Origin: Lutjanus erythropterus
Taxonomy: Eukaryota; Chordata; Actinopteri; Lutjaniformes; Lutjanidae
Direction: 5' to 3'
NCBI GenBank assembly: GCA_020091685.1
Contig: CM034607.1
Location: forward strand, 19,521,221-19,585,220
DNA: 64,000 bases
Every line of letters starts with the position of its first letter. Position 1 is the stretch's first letter. The translations under genes were made by a program, and so were the position numbers. A model generated the notes under the pieces. It had not been told where the DNA came from. It did not search any database and saw only the letters and a list, made by a program, of their open reading frames with translations. This document shows, one piece after another, positions 13,801-26,487 of this stretch.

Positions 13801-15168
13801 ATAGTTTTTGCTGCCTTTACAGAAATTTTAATCAATATTTTTATGTAGCGACAAACAAGTAAAAGCATCCAACTCTTCAGTTGCCCTCTGCTCTAAGGAG
13901 CATTTCAGCTTCAATTCATTGTTTTGGTTTTATAGTCAAAATTTTGTATCATATTGTTTTGGCCTCTGTAGGCAGATTTGTTCTCAGAAAAATTAACTAC
14001 TTCACATTATTCTTTAAGATTTTTTTTCTACTTGTTGGGACACGAAGGCTACCAATCCTACTTGTAAAAGTTTAAGTTTTCTCGTACGTGATTCTAGTGT
14101 TCACTTATACATGCATATTTGCTTCAGTGGACATGAGATACGACTTGAAAATCGGCAGTAAAATGTGGTGCAGCTGACTGGTTTGCTGGGTACGAGTGTT
14201 GTTAACTCTTGCAGACTTACTGATGCTCAGTTCAAGCTCCTTGCTCGCAAAACGATATGTTCAGTTCACCGTTGACCAAAGACATGAGCATGTTCAATGC
14301 ATGTGCTCTTTTGACATGTTCATGCACAATACTGGCTGACAGGTTGGCCGGATCAACTTAAAAGGTGATGACAGGTCAGTGTTGTGTCACAACCTGCTAA
14401 AAAAACAAAAAGGCCAAACAAGCAATTATTGCAGCTTCAAAGAGTCTGTTCACAAAAATTACATAAAACAAATATATTTTTTCATAGCTTTAGTCAGTGG
14501 CAAAGTCTTTTTTTATTCGGATGAACAGACAATTTAACAGTATAGTTTTGATAGTGTAATAAGAACAGGAAGACATACTGACATACTACCCGTCTACATG
14601 AGTTTATATGCATTATGATCAATCACTGAAAATAGTGGCCTATGTTGAAGACCAGAAATAAAAAAAGGAACTACACGTGCCCTTCTTCTTCTTTGGGAAA
14701 GCCAGGCTGTGTTGTATTTTGTCCTCTCCTCCCTCTGTCTCTCACACTCTCCCCTTGTCTTCCTCTCTTTTCCATTAGTCTTTCTCTGTGTGTTCATAAG
14801 CAGCCCACGCAGCAGCCCTGCTTGTTGACTTTATTGTGTGAAATTACAGAGAAAGGGCCGGCATGATTCTCTCACACTTGCATGTGCCCTGAAAGCCTGA
14901 GAATTGAATTCTTTTCAGGCTGAGAGAGGGACACAGATAAGAAAGACTGCGAGAAAAAAGAGAAGCAAATGAAAGGAGAAAAGAGAGCTGGAAGAGAGTG
15001 TGACTGAGCTGCTACAGCTGACAACTGGAAAATGAGCCGAGGCGATATGTAATCTCCTCTGATGTAGTTTCACATCCCAACGCCGCCTCCTGCATCAGTG
15101 GCAACAGAGGCTACAGTAGTGAGGAGGCGCGTTGCTATGGAGTGGGAAGATTTTCCGAGTGAGCACCA

Positions 15169-15450
15169 TTACAAATCTGGTTGGAGAGAGGAGAGAGGAG
15201 AGGAGAGGCAGGGGGATAATGAAGATCTGGAGCGAGGGAGAGGAGGAGGAATGGGGGGAAGGTGGGTGGGAGGGAGGGAGGTCGCAGGGCACGAGGACGG
15301 TGAAAAGCAAGGAGGAGAGAGGCTGAAGGAGAAAATGAGAAAGAAAGAAAGCAATAAAGCAAATGCAACAAAGGGCAGAGGTGAGGGGCAGAAAAAGAGG
15401 CGGGATGACAACAACAGAACGACAGAGAAGAAAAAATGTGCGTGAGTCAG
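15169..15450. repeat. Purine-rich (GGA/GAG) low-complexity tract
   Basis: About 280 bp in which the plus strand is overwhelmingly G and A. It produces long open frames on both strands with R/E/G-rich or S/P/L-rich translations. These are composition artefacts, not proteins. Confidence 0.85.
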
Positions 15451-16001
15451 GCAGGTCACAGAAACAGAATGATGACAATCTGGTAAAGTGTTTTATTTTA
15501 ATCACCTCCATTAAACCTTCAGCTCCATTTAAAGTAAAAAAAACGACAGGCTGACAGATAATGAGCAGGAGACAGGTTTCTCTTGTTCATGTATTATTCA
15601 TAAAATCAGTCAGATGATCCTTTAAAGTAGCACTTTGCCCTCAGCTTGATGCCAGAAACAGGAAGAATAAATTGCGAAAAGACGTTTTTATTACACGGCG
15701 CACACGTTACGACACTGTAGAGTGGAGCAGAAGTGTAATCTTGGTGTTGCTTCACTTCCTTCTGAGCTAAGTAGAGGAACATACAGTATAATGTGTGTCC
15801 TGTATGTTAGTGGTGAACCGAAATGAAGGCAGTAATTATATTATTAAACAGTGGAGGCCCCCTACTGGTGACTACTGGGAACACAAAGGAGATGGAAGCA
15901 GACATGATGACATTTTTGTAATTTTTAGGGAAAAAACTTTCAAAATGAATTCATATGGAACTATTGAACACTTTCAATGTTTTCAGGATTGAAAAAAGAT
16001 A

Positions 16002-16072
16002 GGCATGCTGGGCAAGTTGTAAGGTGTTGGTCTTGTAAACCAAAGGTCACGGGTTCAACCCCCATCCAGGCC
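16002..16072 (+). pseudogene. tRNA-Thr(UGU)-like relic
   Basis: About 71 nt ending CCAGGCC. The anticodon arm is intact: stem TTGGT/ACCAA with loop CTTGTAA, anticodon TGT. The B-box (GGGTTCAACCC) is good and a T-arm can be drawn. The acceptor stem GGCATGC/CCAGGCC pairs at only five of seven positions, and the D-arm lacks a proper stem. This fits a decayed tRNA-Thr gene or the head of a tRNA-derived SINE; no obvious SINE tail follows. Confidence 0.5.
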
Positions 16073-16491
16073 TAAATGCAATTTAGCAAGGTTAGAAATG
16101 AAAAATCTAGACTGCAGACCAAGAATGCAAACCCTGAAAGACTTAAAACATGTACCAAACTGTAGAAAATTGTCACTGTAATGGGTGAAACGCCAAAGTG
16201 CCAAAATTTGCCTTTAATATTTTGAGAGAAGAATACTGAAATAAATATGTATGGCATTATTTAACACTTTGGATATACTGTGCGCCCTGCAAAATGCATA
16301 TCTAGATCAGTCAGCACATAGGATAAAATAGAGAAATTCTACAAAAAATGTAGAAAGTGTTGATGTGCTTCATATAATTTAAAAGACAATACATAATAAG
16401 TAGATTCAAACAAAAATAATTCCTTTTAATCTTCACTCCAAACCCACCAAAAGTGTGTGGCTCCATCTGCAAACACTCCAATCAAAAACAT

Positions 16492-16556
16492 GTATTTGAC
16501 ATCCTGGGAATGAGACTCAACAATCATCTTACTGATACATTTGCCTACAGCAACTG
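16492..16556 (+). repeat. 3' fragment of repeat family B (TTAA-type element)
   Basis: Contains 'gtatttgaca', 'tgggaatgagactcaacaatca' in two blocks and a CTACAGCAACTG end. These match in order the terminal part of the element at 50,692-52,205 and the inverted pair at 34,110-34,172. Confidence 0.65.
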
Positions 16557-18289
16557 AAAAATCCTACTTATTACCTTAAAATACCTAAAACAATACATAA
16601 TCTGACTGGATTTACTTACTGCAGTCCCAGACTAATCTTACAAACAGACATGGGCCCATGTCACCAAATATGTATTCAGCGAACCCAGCAAACACAATCT
16701 AAAAACATGTTCAAAAAGCGGAATATGTCTTGCAAAACAAAGACATGAACCTAGTCTCATACAGCAATATTAGACTGTGACAAAATGAAAATGCTGGAAG
16801 GCTTAAGGTTAGCTTTTATTCACAGCTCACAGAGCAGAGGTGCTCTCCCAGGACGGTGATATAGTACGTTATATTTGGCAGATGGTATTTATCTGAAGTG
16901 ACTTACACTTCTCTCACACATCCTTGAATCTGGAGAACTTTAAGGTTCACTGTCTTGCCTAAAGCCGCTACAAAGAACATTTATTTTGATTTGGTTTTTG
17001 AGACCCCTCTGGACAAAAGTGGTACAAAAATATAACATCAAAACCAAAGTTATCCAAATAAAAACCTCCTGCTTCTTTTTTTAACTAACATGTTACTCAC
17101 TGTGACTTTACCTGTAAAAATATAAACACAGACTCTTCAGGTCTGCACACCATAAATCGTTTCATCTGATTTCAAGGAGAATCTGACCCAGTGGCAGGAA
17201 TTAAGAATAACTATTTAGAAACACTTCAACATGCCAGGGATTGAAACACCATCTCTGCAACTAACAAGCACTCAGTCTACAGCTGCTCTAAGAAAAATGG
17301 TTGTGGGTGATTTTGCCTTAACAGTTCTACATGCGTCATTTATTATTTAACAGAAATAAGCAACATCAGATCATGATTTCTTTGTTTATTTACTCATCTT
17401 TTTGGCTCACACAAATAGTTCTGCCACTGGACTGGACTGTTGCTGAGCAACACAACACTAATGTTAGCTTGCTAGCTACTTTGTGTAGGTCTACATGTTA
17501 CCTCAGTACAGCTCTCTAACTTAGTTGTGTTGATAGATCAATAAAACTGCCTCAAGACTGTATTCAATTTATACTTCTTAAGAGACTAAATATCCATGTT
17601 TATATTTTTGAGACGTGGACCAAACAACAGGATGAAGACTGCTTGAAAAACACTCATGGAACGTCTCTCGTCCAATCAAATCACATGGTCAGAACTGACT
17701 GTATGAATTTGTTCGGCAGATTATTATATTTTCTTCCATATGCACATACATCAAGGGCAGTTTGGAGTTTAAAGTCCTGCTTAAAGCCACTTCAACATGC
17801 GGACAGTAGGATCCAGGAATCAAATCAACAACCACACCATTAATGACTGAGCCACAGCCTCTGAAGTGTCTCCTACATTTTTTGGCTCCTGTGTCTCTCT
17901 AAATGTGGCAGCGAGTGCATCATGTCACAATGTTAAACTCTGAGAATGTGATTCAAGGCTGTTTCTTTTGCTTCGTGTTATTGTCCACCTTCCAAGTTTC
18001 CAGTCAGCTCAGTGAAAACAAAATGATCTAAGACATTTTTGGTGTTACAATTTAGCTTATCTAACCGATCTGTTTCTAGATCAACGGTATAAAACAGCCA
18101 CTGTGGTGCGCAGCGTCCTGTAGGCAATAATAACAAAGGATATATGTGCTGTCAAAGTGACTCACCACTGATTCATAGATACAAATAACTCACTCTGAAT
18201 TCAAGTGTGTGTTGCCAAGGCTATGAAAATTTATGACACAAATGATATTAAATATATTTAATAATACATATACAAGTTAACAGAATCAT

Positions 18290-18629
18290 TCAGAGGTCTA
18301 GTGTGTGAGATTTGCACGGATTTATTTGCAGAATATGGAATGTAATATTAATAAGTATGTTCATTAGTGTATAATCACCTGAAAATAATAATTGTTGTGT
18401 TTGTTTAAATCTACAGAGGGAACAGGTCCTCTTCCACCATCGTGTTGCACCGCCATGTTTCTACAGTAGCCCAGAACGGACAAACTAAACACTGGCTCTA
18501 GATAGAGCCTTTTGAGGTTTGTGTGAGTTTTGTGGTGGTCACCGTAAGGTCTCCAACACGCATGGAAGGGGAGGGTGAAACTGCAAGTTCACCACTTGAT
18601 TCCACTAAATCCTACAAGCTGGTCCTTTA
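18290..18629 (+). repeat. Near-complete copy of dispersed repeat family A
   Basis: Runs from 'gaggtctagtgtgtgagattt' (two blocks) to 'ctggtccttta'. Intermediate blocks include 'ataatcacctgaaaata', 'atctacagagggaacaggtcc', 'agtagcccagaacggacaaa' and 'actggctctagatagagcc'. Non-coding, about 340 bp. The same blocks recur at 6,160 and 26,488. Confidence 0.8.
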
Positions 18630-20904
18630 AAATCTGATCCTTCAGAAATATGTGACTGGTTTGAACCATCGGCAAATGAAACAGTAAGAGGATTTCCTGC
18701 AGGTTACACATTGAATAACTCAGCACTTTCAACCAACAAATGCAGTCACTTAAAATCAAGAGTCAAAGTTGTGTGCAAAGTATAAACAGACTCATTCAGG
18801 TTTAATCAGTATCTAAGATAAGACAATCAATTTTATTGATCCTGCAAGAAAGAAAGCTCGATGACCACCATGAAATGAAAATATGGAACAATAAAAACTC
18901 TCTGGACTAGATAGTCTGCAGTTTATCTGCACAAGCACAACAACAACAAGGCTTAATGAAGGACTTTCATGCTGTGCATTACAACAAAAAACACCCAGAG
19001 GAACGTCAGTGTTTCCTGTTAGCTGGTCAGAGTGTCTTTAGAGTTCTTAAGAGTACCATTAAGAGGATGACTTTTAACTGTAGCCTCTTTCAACTCCCTG
19101 TTTTAGCCGAGTTACTATTTTAGCCTCAGTCTGATGAAAGCCTGCAGCGGTGTTATTTTTATCAATAGTTTGGTGGTAATACAAACTTTGATACAGTCAT
19201 CTGTTGGCCTTGACAGAACAGTTCATATCAAGGTATATCAAGCTATTTCTTTGCTCAGAATCTAAAATCATATTATTATATGTTCCAGTCCTCTTCAGTA
19301 CTCTGTGGTGCTGCTGGTAAAACCAAACTGCACTCCACTCTATTATGACTAAATACTTGTACTGATTTAATCAGCAGTGGATGGACAAAGCCACTCACAG
19401 ACATCAGAAGAAATAATCAATAATCTTCAAACTCAGTGCTTCCTCTTTGCTGCTGATAATCGGATTAAAAAAGGGGCAGAGAAAGGAAACACCGGCGAGA
19501 GAATGAAAGAGATTATCACACAGTTGTGACCATATGATGCTGCATCTCTCAGTCTTCCTAGATCTTCGATAGTTTATCTGGACATTGTTGTGGGATGTTT
19601 TAGATTTATGTAGACTAATGTTTAATGTTTAGTTTGGCAGTATTTTGAATCTCATGTCTTTGTAATGGCTCCTAAACAGATGTAACAGCCGAGTTACTAT
19701 CTGTACCAAGAAAAGGATGTTGTGAAGTACTGAACTCCAGGTGCTCTTGAGGTCAGACTGGTCAGAAAGATTTGGAAAAAAGAAGAAATAATAGTACTAT
19801 TTGCTGTCTTTGTCGTTAGGTACATTTTTTAAAGAGTAGATTGATGTTGTGTTTGTATTACCACTAGTGAGAGTACAAAGAGAAAGTGAGTTTATTTTGA
19901 TGAATTTTGCAAGAAAGTTTAATGATTACATTTCAATTTGATCTAATTTCTACTCAGTTTCTATACAATTACAGTGTTTTCCCATTAGTAAATGATTTCT
20001 CTCTTCCTCCCTGTGTGGCTGTTGCCAGCTTTTTATAGTCAGAGCCCACCTGTGAAGGTGTAATAGGTTTCAGTGCCTCTATTAAGACAACGCTGATCAA
20101 ATGCCCTCCAGACAAATTGAATTCTTACATGAGACGTGCTCTCCTAAAAGCATCAGCATTACAAGTCTTTACCCTGTCATAACCACTCGGCCTATGATCG
20201 CCCCCTCACTGCCCCACCTGCCTCCAGGCTGGAAAAAAAACCCGACGCTGAGCACACAATTAGCAAGTCCATCACACATACTCACACATGCACTCTGCAG
20301 ACTAACAACCAAACACAAACCTTTTATGCTTTGTGAAGAAACAAAGCTTTCCACTGATCCCCAGAGAGAAAACTGAATACTTTAGTGTGCAGAGAAACAC
20401 ATTTTGCTGTCTCACTCTCCTCGTCTCTGCGTTGAAAACATCCTCATAAAAGAGCGCTGACAGGATGTGGGATGAGGACTAAACTGCATTTTGCTCAAGA
20501 CAGAAGTTGTAGCACAGCAACATTCAGACAATAGCAGCCAGTGTGCACTCACTCACAGTCGATCCATACTCCTGATGGATCATGCTGATATGCACTTAAC
20601 AGGACACACATGTATCCACAGTTCATATTTGTCAGACAGCAAAAAAGGAAATGTAGGTCTTTTTAGGACATTGCAGTTTGTAAGCAACACCAGATCCAAA
20701 TAACAAACCAGTAGACCCGCTCAGCACGGCCACAGGAGCGCTGTAGTCCACTATCTGTACAATCTGATCTTACACAACCAACACAGATGCTGTTTCAATT
20801 AAACATTCAGTCAAACAGACTACAGTGTCAACTGACCACTGTCTCCATGTGAGAGCCACACGTGGAGACATCCAGAAGCATGTCACTAATAAAGGGAACA
20901 GTTA

Positions 20905-21063
20905 TACATTATATTGAAGAGAAGGCTCTACGGCTGATATTTCCAACTCAGCAAATCACACCAAATAAATCAATACATCTAAAAAAAAAAATCTAGATGG
21001 ATAAATAGCAATGCAAGCCAGGGGGAAAATATAGATTTTTGATGTTGGGGTGAACTGTCCCTT
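20905..21063 (+). repeat. Half copy of foldback repeat family C
   Basis: Ends in 'ggggtgaactgtcccttta'. Its reverse complement aligns with 21,598-21,750, including the blocks 'gctatttat.catc.agatttttt', 'tttggtgtga.ttgc', 'ggaaatatcagcc' and 'tagag'. These are inverted copies of one non-autonomous long-inverted-repeat element, separated here by about 540 bp of unrelated sequence. Confidence 0.7.
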
Positions 21064-21597
21064 TATACTTAAAAATATTCTACAAGCAAGATGAGTCATG
21101 GTTCAAACTCAAGGATGGATCAATACCGGCTGCTTGTGACATGACTTCAAACTTGGAAGTTGTGGGTTTTGCCATGTTTTATGCTATTTTAGTGTTTTAG
21201 TGTTATCCTGTCGAATTTGGTATTAGCATGTTAAGCAGCTAATGTGGTCGCTACCACAGGCTGGTTAACTAACGTAATATTGAGAGACAGTCTAGAGAAA
21301 CTGTGTAAACATTTAGCCTCATTTGAGGCTGACCAAATAACACAGGTGGCAGTGGGTTAGATGGTTTTTCATGCTTTCATTGGTTGCTTTTTGTGAAAAC
21401 TTAGTGTTCTGCTCTGTGATGCTCTAAGATGGTTTGTGTTGCTGCTGAATGTAAATGTACCTGATAGACAAGCCATGAAGGTAACAATATAGCTCTGTGA
21501 AAAAGAAATGGTCAAACTGCAGAAATTAATTTGCAATGTTGTGTGTGCACTGTATTTGTGCTAATATTGCATACTGCACTATTGAGCGAACGCTGAA

Positions 21598-22024
21598 GGC
21601 ACAGTTGTCTCCAGAATCAAAAGTACATGTTTTTTTTCCCTCTGGCCTGTAGAGCTATTTATTCATCCAGATTTTTTGGTGTGAGTTGCAGAGTTTTGGA
21701 AATATCAGCCATAGAAATGTCTGTCTGCTCTCCAGTATAATGGGACTAAATGGAACTCAGCTTGTGGCACTCAAAGAAAAAAAAAAGCATTTGAAAAATT
21801 GAAAACCTGTATCTCTTTCCAAAAATCACGACCTGTTTTTGGCGCTTTGTGCGCCACAAGCTGGCAGCGGCAGCCCCACTCACAACAAAGTCTGTGAATA
21901 TTCTTGAGTCACTCACGGGTCATGATTTCTGGAAAGAGCTGATGTTTTCAAATGCATTCTTTTGGTGCTTTGAGTACCACAGGGAAGAGGAACAATGTGT
22001 ATTTTGGGGCGATCTATCCCTTTA
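21598..22024. repeat. Foldback repeat family C, second copy
   Basis: The left arm (from about 21,598) and right arm (to 'gatctatcccttta') are partly reverse complementary: 'cttgtggcactcaaag' against 'ctttgagtaccacag', 'aagcatttgaaaa' against 'tttcaaatgcatt', and 'tctctttcca.aaatcacgacc' against 'gggtcatgatttctggaaagag'. Typical of a long-TIR MITE. Confidence 0.7.
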
Positions 22025-22700
22025 AATTTCTCATGGAGACACTCCCATCTTGTTTGACTCTGCTCATTAAAATTGCCATCAGGTGTGACTGACATGTGGT
22101 TTGCAAAATTGAGGTTGGTCTGGGGATGGATTCACATTTTATGATTCACGCAGACAGAAGCTATTAGAGAGGTTATTGTCGTGAAATTTCATGCAGCCTG
22201 GTGTACAATTTTACTGAGACATTTCCTCACACAATATCACGCACAGCATCAATCTTATCTGACACCCAGTCCACTGTGGGGGATGTAAGTGGCGCCTGCT
22301 TGATGGAAAAAGAGATGGAAGCCCTCACTGAGTGCTCACGTATTACTAATCTAAAACACAGAGACTGAAACCTGGAGGATTTTTTTTTACAGAATATTTA
22401 CCTGCTTAAAATCATCAAGTACTATCAGAAAGAACCATAACAGTGTCCATTATCCACAGCATGAGGCACATGATGATTTGCTCAGAGCAGTCTGCAGGAG
22501 TCACTAACAACACTTAAGTTGACAACACAGAGATGACTTCACTGGGAGCTTCTCAGGTTCACAGCAGCACTTAGACGATTAAAAGAGCCAGAAGACAGAC
22601 ATTTTGGAAGGACAGAATAAAGATCAGACTCTCTAGGGTGATTTAATGAAGTCAAATGATCATACAACCACTAATCCCCTCATTCATTCAGTCTACTTAC

Positions 22701-22950
22701 GGTTGAACTCCCTGCGGCAGACATGAGGCCTCCAGGGTCGGTTTCGTATCCAGTTCAGGCGTCGAGGCAGCTCCATGATGCCAAGCTGGTGCCAGTGTGT
22801 AATGTCCACTCACCCATCAAAGAGCAGCAGCCCAGTGCTTCTGTCCATCCCCAGGACAGTGTCTCCCTGCAGAGCATCAGTGGTGCCAAGTACCACCTCA
22901 GCAGCCTGGACCTTTTAGAGCTTCAGTTTGTGTACAGCCTGTCCTGTATT
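22701..22950 (-). other. Candidate exon with start codon, gene unknown
   Basis: On the minus strand a good acceptor (TCTCCCACAG) at 22,951 and a strong donor (CC/GTAAGTAG) at 22,700 bracket 250 bp. All three frames are closed in the upstream part. From ATG 22,776 (context ATCATGG, in-frame stop upstream) 25 codons stay open to the donor, beginning MELPRRLNWIRNRPW and ending one base into the next codon. This would be a first coding exon of an unrecognised gene whose remaining exons should lie below 22,700. I found no matching next exon. The plus strand of the same stretch is also open (22,723-23,121), so a plus-strand exon or chance cannot be excluded. Confidence 0.22.
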
Positions 22951-25900
22951 CTGTGGGAGAGATGTTACAGTAGCTGTTGTGCTGCACGGCTACATTTCCC
23001 CTCCGCTGCTTTATCTTTTATGCATGAGTCAGTGGAACCCAACTCCCTCGGTCCTGGGGAGGGACGGAGCAGAGGCAGGCCTCTCCCCGGGAACGGGCGC
23101 CTATTGACGGGCAGCATCTGAAGTGAAGAGTGCACACCCAGGTGAAATGTGATGCCTCTGCACCGAGCACCCCAGGGAGACAAGGTGGATGGATGGACAG
23201 GAGGGGGTGGAGCTTGGCCAGCCACCTGAGGAGGCTGCGAGGAAGATGGTCAGTCAGAGACAACAAGACATGAACACACTCACAAACTGTGTGTGTTTAC
23301 ATGCAGACAGAATTTGGTCTTTGAATCTATGAATCTTGTAGCTACGACTCCAAACATTGATGTCAAGCATAATGAAATCTGTATCATACGGCTTATTCCT
23401 TTTAAAATTCCAACTTTATATATTTATTTTGGTATTTATTGCTTTTTTTGATGAGTTTGATGTTCAGTGAGCCAGATTTATTTGGGTTGATATCAGCATT
23501 TAATCAGGTATCAGTTTTTTTCCTGCTTCAAACTATCATCAAGTTGTCTTCTGTAGATGTAAATCGTCTTTTGTTTTTGTTGTTTTGGTTGTTTGAACTT
23601 ACCTTGTTAAATTTGATGTGTTGTTTTAAAGCGTAGGCGTTATAAAATGTAGCTTCAGCCTACACCTTTCCCCGAGCGCAGAAGTTATATTGAGCTACTG
23701 TATTGTGATGTCCTCCGCTCTGATATTTATTTATACACAGTAAGCCAATTTATATTTGCAGACTCAAACTCTAAACTATTTTTGAGGCATTTTTTCAGAA
23801 ATCTCTGGCATAAATTGGAGGCCATGCTCACCTTGAAAACATGTTTTTTCATCAGTAGTTTTATCCTTTCAAGTCATGTGGATTCCAGGTGGCATGAAAA
23901 TGGGTTTAAAACTATGTGCAGATTTGCAGAATATTATTGAAATGAATTTGCTACCCTTGCTTCAAGATATAAAAAGCAGTCTGGATCAGTGGAAAGTAAT
24001 TAAAAATGAATGATTTGTATAGAGATGCAACATTTAAAACATACCAGGAGATATAGTTGATCAGTTTAATCTGAAAGGGAAAAGAGAATTCTGGGAATAG
24101 TGTTAATGAAACTTAGAGAGTGGATAGAACAGCTCATACCAGAATCCCCTCAGTTATGTCCTCTTGGAGACAAAATATTTTTACCACTGGGTGTCACTAA
24201 AGCACAGTTTGGTTTTTATGTTAACTGACTTCATAATTGCAGCAAGACTTGTTTTGATGAAACTGGAAAAAAACAAAACCCCAGAATTCACTGTGTGGGT
24301 TATACTTGTGATGGAAACTGCCTCCCTTGGATGCTTCTTGGATTGAAAAATTAATTTTAAAAAAAAGGGGAAATTCAGTGAAGTCTGGAACAATTTTTTT
24401 CATTTTCATTATGGGCACATCACGTTTGTCATGGATTATGGGTAGACTGGTAAAAATGAGTTTGGTGGTGTAGTTGACTGTCTTTCCATTTTTGCCTTTT
24501 TTTTTCTTATGTTACTTTGTTCTGTTTTCCCTTGTTGGACATGAATGTCTGGAAATGTTTACACAAAATAAGACGTGCATAAGTCATGTGATTGCATGTA
24601 AAATGAATGAAAGAAAATCAACAAAAACTTAAATGACTAAAATAAATAAATAATCAATTTTACTGGCCTTCCAAAATCCAGTATCTGTAGTTAGTGATGT
24701 GCACTGCCACCCATCTCAGGTTTGTCAACACTTTTTCCTAAAGGCTGATAATATATTACAAACAAGATATTGATTCTTTCTACTGCAATACTCCAAGAAT
24801 CTGCTCTTCTATATTGAGGAAACTGTTAAGTCACTATCAGGACAATGTTTTAGTGACAGCGAACAGTGATTCAACCCAGAGATGCAGTTTCTAATAAATA
24901 TTTTAATCTTGTGATGACTTTGTACTACACTGATCTGCTGTTTTATACCTGTATGCACTGGTTTTCAGGGGAAAAAGGTGTAATGTCATTAAAGAAAACC
25001 CTTGAAAGGGTGCAAACAATCGGTTTTTAATCATAAAATCCCACAAACTCACAAATAAACCTAATAACCTGTCTTTGGACTTTGGGAGAAATCAGAATAC
25101 CCGGATTGAACCCCACACAGACACAGGAAGAACATGAAATGCCCCCCGGCATAACAAGACAATTAATTGATTTTCAAAATAGTTCCAGATTAAAGAGTTT
25201 TTTACTGGTTATCAAACAGTCTTAGTTTATTACTGATAATTCTAGGTGACAAAAACTTAGATGACCCATTCGAGGATAAGCTCTTTCTGTAGTTATTTTT
25301 AATACCTGCCACTGGGTCGGGTTTATTGGATTTGAAATCAGATGAAGCAAACCTGTGTTCACATTTTCCCAGCCAAGTGAGTAGTATGTAAGCCAGTTAA
25401 AAAGAAGCTGGGTGAGATTTTTATTCAGATAATTCTATTTTTTGGCATTAAATTTTGTGGTTGTTACAATCAAAACACTACTGATTTTGTCCACAAGGGC
25501 CTCTATAATCAACAAAATAAGAAAGTTCTTTGTTGAAGGTTTAATTTTCTGTCAGACTTATGGAATTATCTAATTAGCTCATTTAGGAAAACAGAACATC
25601 TGTGCAGAATATAAATAGGGATCTAGAAACAAATTCTATTTACTAATCTTGAAATGAATTTATAAACCATATTGAAGCTGCTCACCACACTTTATTGTTT
25701 CTGTAGAAACACATTTACAACAAAAAGGTACCTGGAGCTAATCAGCTATAACCTGGAGTATAACAGGATTTCACGAAGTGTTATGAGACCATGACCTCTA
25801 GTGGCTGTAAGCTGCCCACTGCAACCAGAGGTTCAAGATGTTTCCAGTTCAGGTTCAGGACACAGTCAAAGTCACTGAAATGCACACTCTGCACTTTCCT

Positions 25901-26487
25901 TTATTCAAATAAAACACAGAACTTTCCTGCCTCAGTCTGAGCAAACAAGACTGAACACCACTGAAAAGCTTATCCTGCCATTTGGTTTGTCCACGTCCAA
26001 AACACGATAAATAAAAACAAAGAAAGTACATTAAGACACAATTCTACAAATACAAATGTAAAACGTGACCCAACCAGAACACACACAGTAGGTACCCAAT
26101 GAAACAGGAAAAATTCATCACACTGCAATATTCAAGTTTTCTGAGTATATAATAAGTTCATAACATGAAAATATAGAGAAAGACATAGAAAATATTCTGT
26201 TTACTGCAGATATATGGTGGTTTCTTCTTGACAGCCCACAAAACTGACTAATTTAACTGATGATTTTGACCCCAGAGAAAACAACATTAAACAAATGCAT
26301 TAACTGTGTGCTTCTGCTAGCTGGTGTTGTTTGCCAGCGTCCAGACCTCTAAGTCGGCTGATTCTCTGGACACGGAGTGTAATGAGTTGACAATTACGTC
26401 TTCTGTCAGGCATTAATAATGTGGAAGTTCTTCTGGCAAGACACTAAGGATGGTTCAATCTAAGGCCTGATTATTTACAACTGACAG

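Larger units (their letters stand above)
3626..16001. other. Non-coding stretch with scattered simple repeats
   Basis: No convincing exon or gene was found. Apart from features listed separately, I see a LINE-like 3' end near 13,385-13,410 (a CTTCAGGGGACAAAAATAAAG context, as in L2/Rex-type tails) and T-rich or purine-rich tracts. Frames that look long here (for example 8,190-8,741 and 15,095-15,511) are explained by low-complexity composition. Confidence 0.55.
16073..22700. other. Non-coding stretch with old repeats
   Basis: No exon that I can support. It contains repeat copies listed separately. Frames above 60 codons are sparse and carry no recognisable motif. Confidence 0.55.

Noticed and set aside
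15095-15511. Open frames of 95-138 codons on both strands
   Set aside because: Pure G/A composition on one strand keeps several frames open at once. The translations are low-complexity.
20169-20354. Minus-strand peptide FFFQPGGRWGSEGAIIGRVV after a T-rich acceptor-like tract
   Set aside because: It does not continue in phase from the candidate exon at 22,701 and meets a stop straight after the putative donor.
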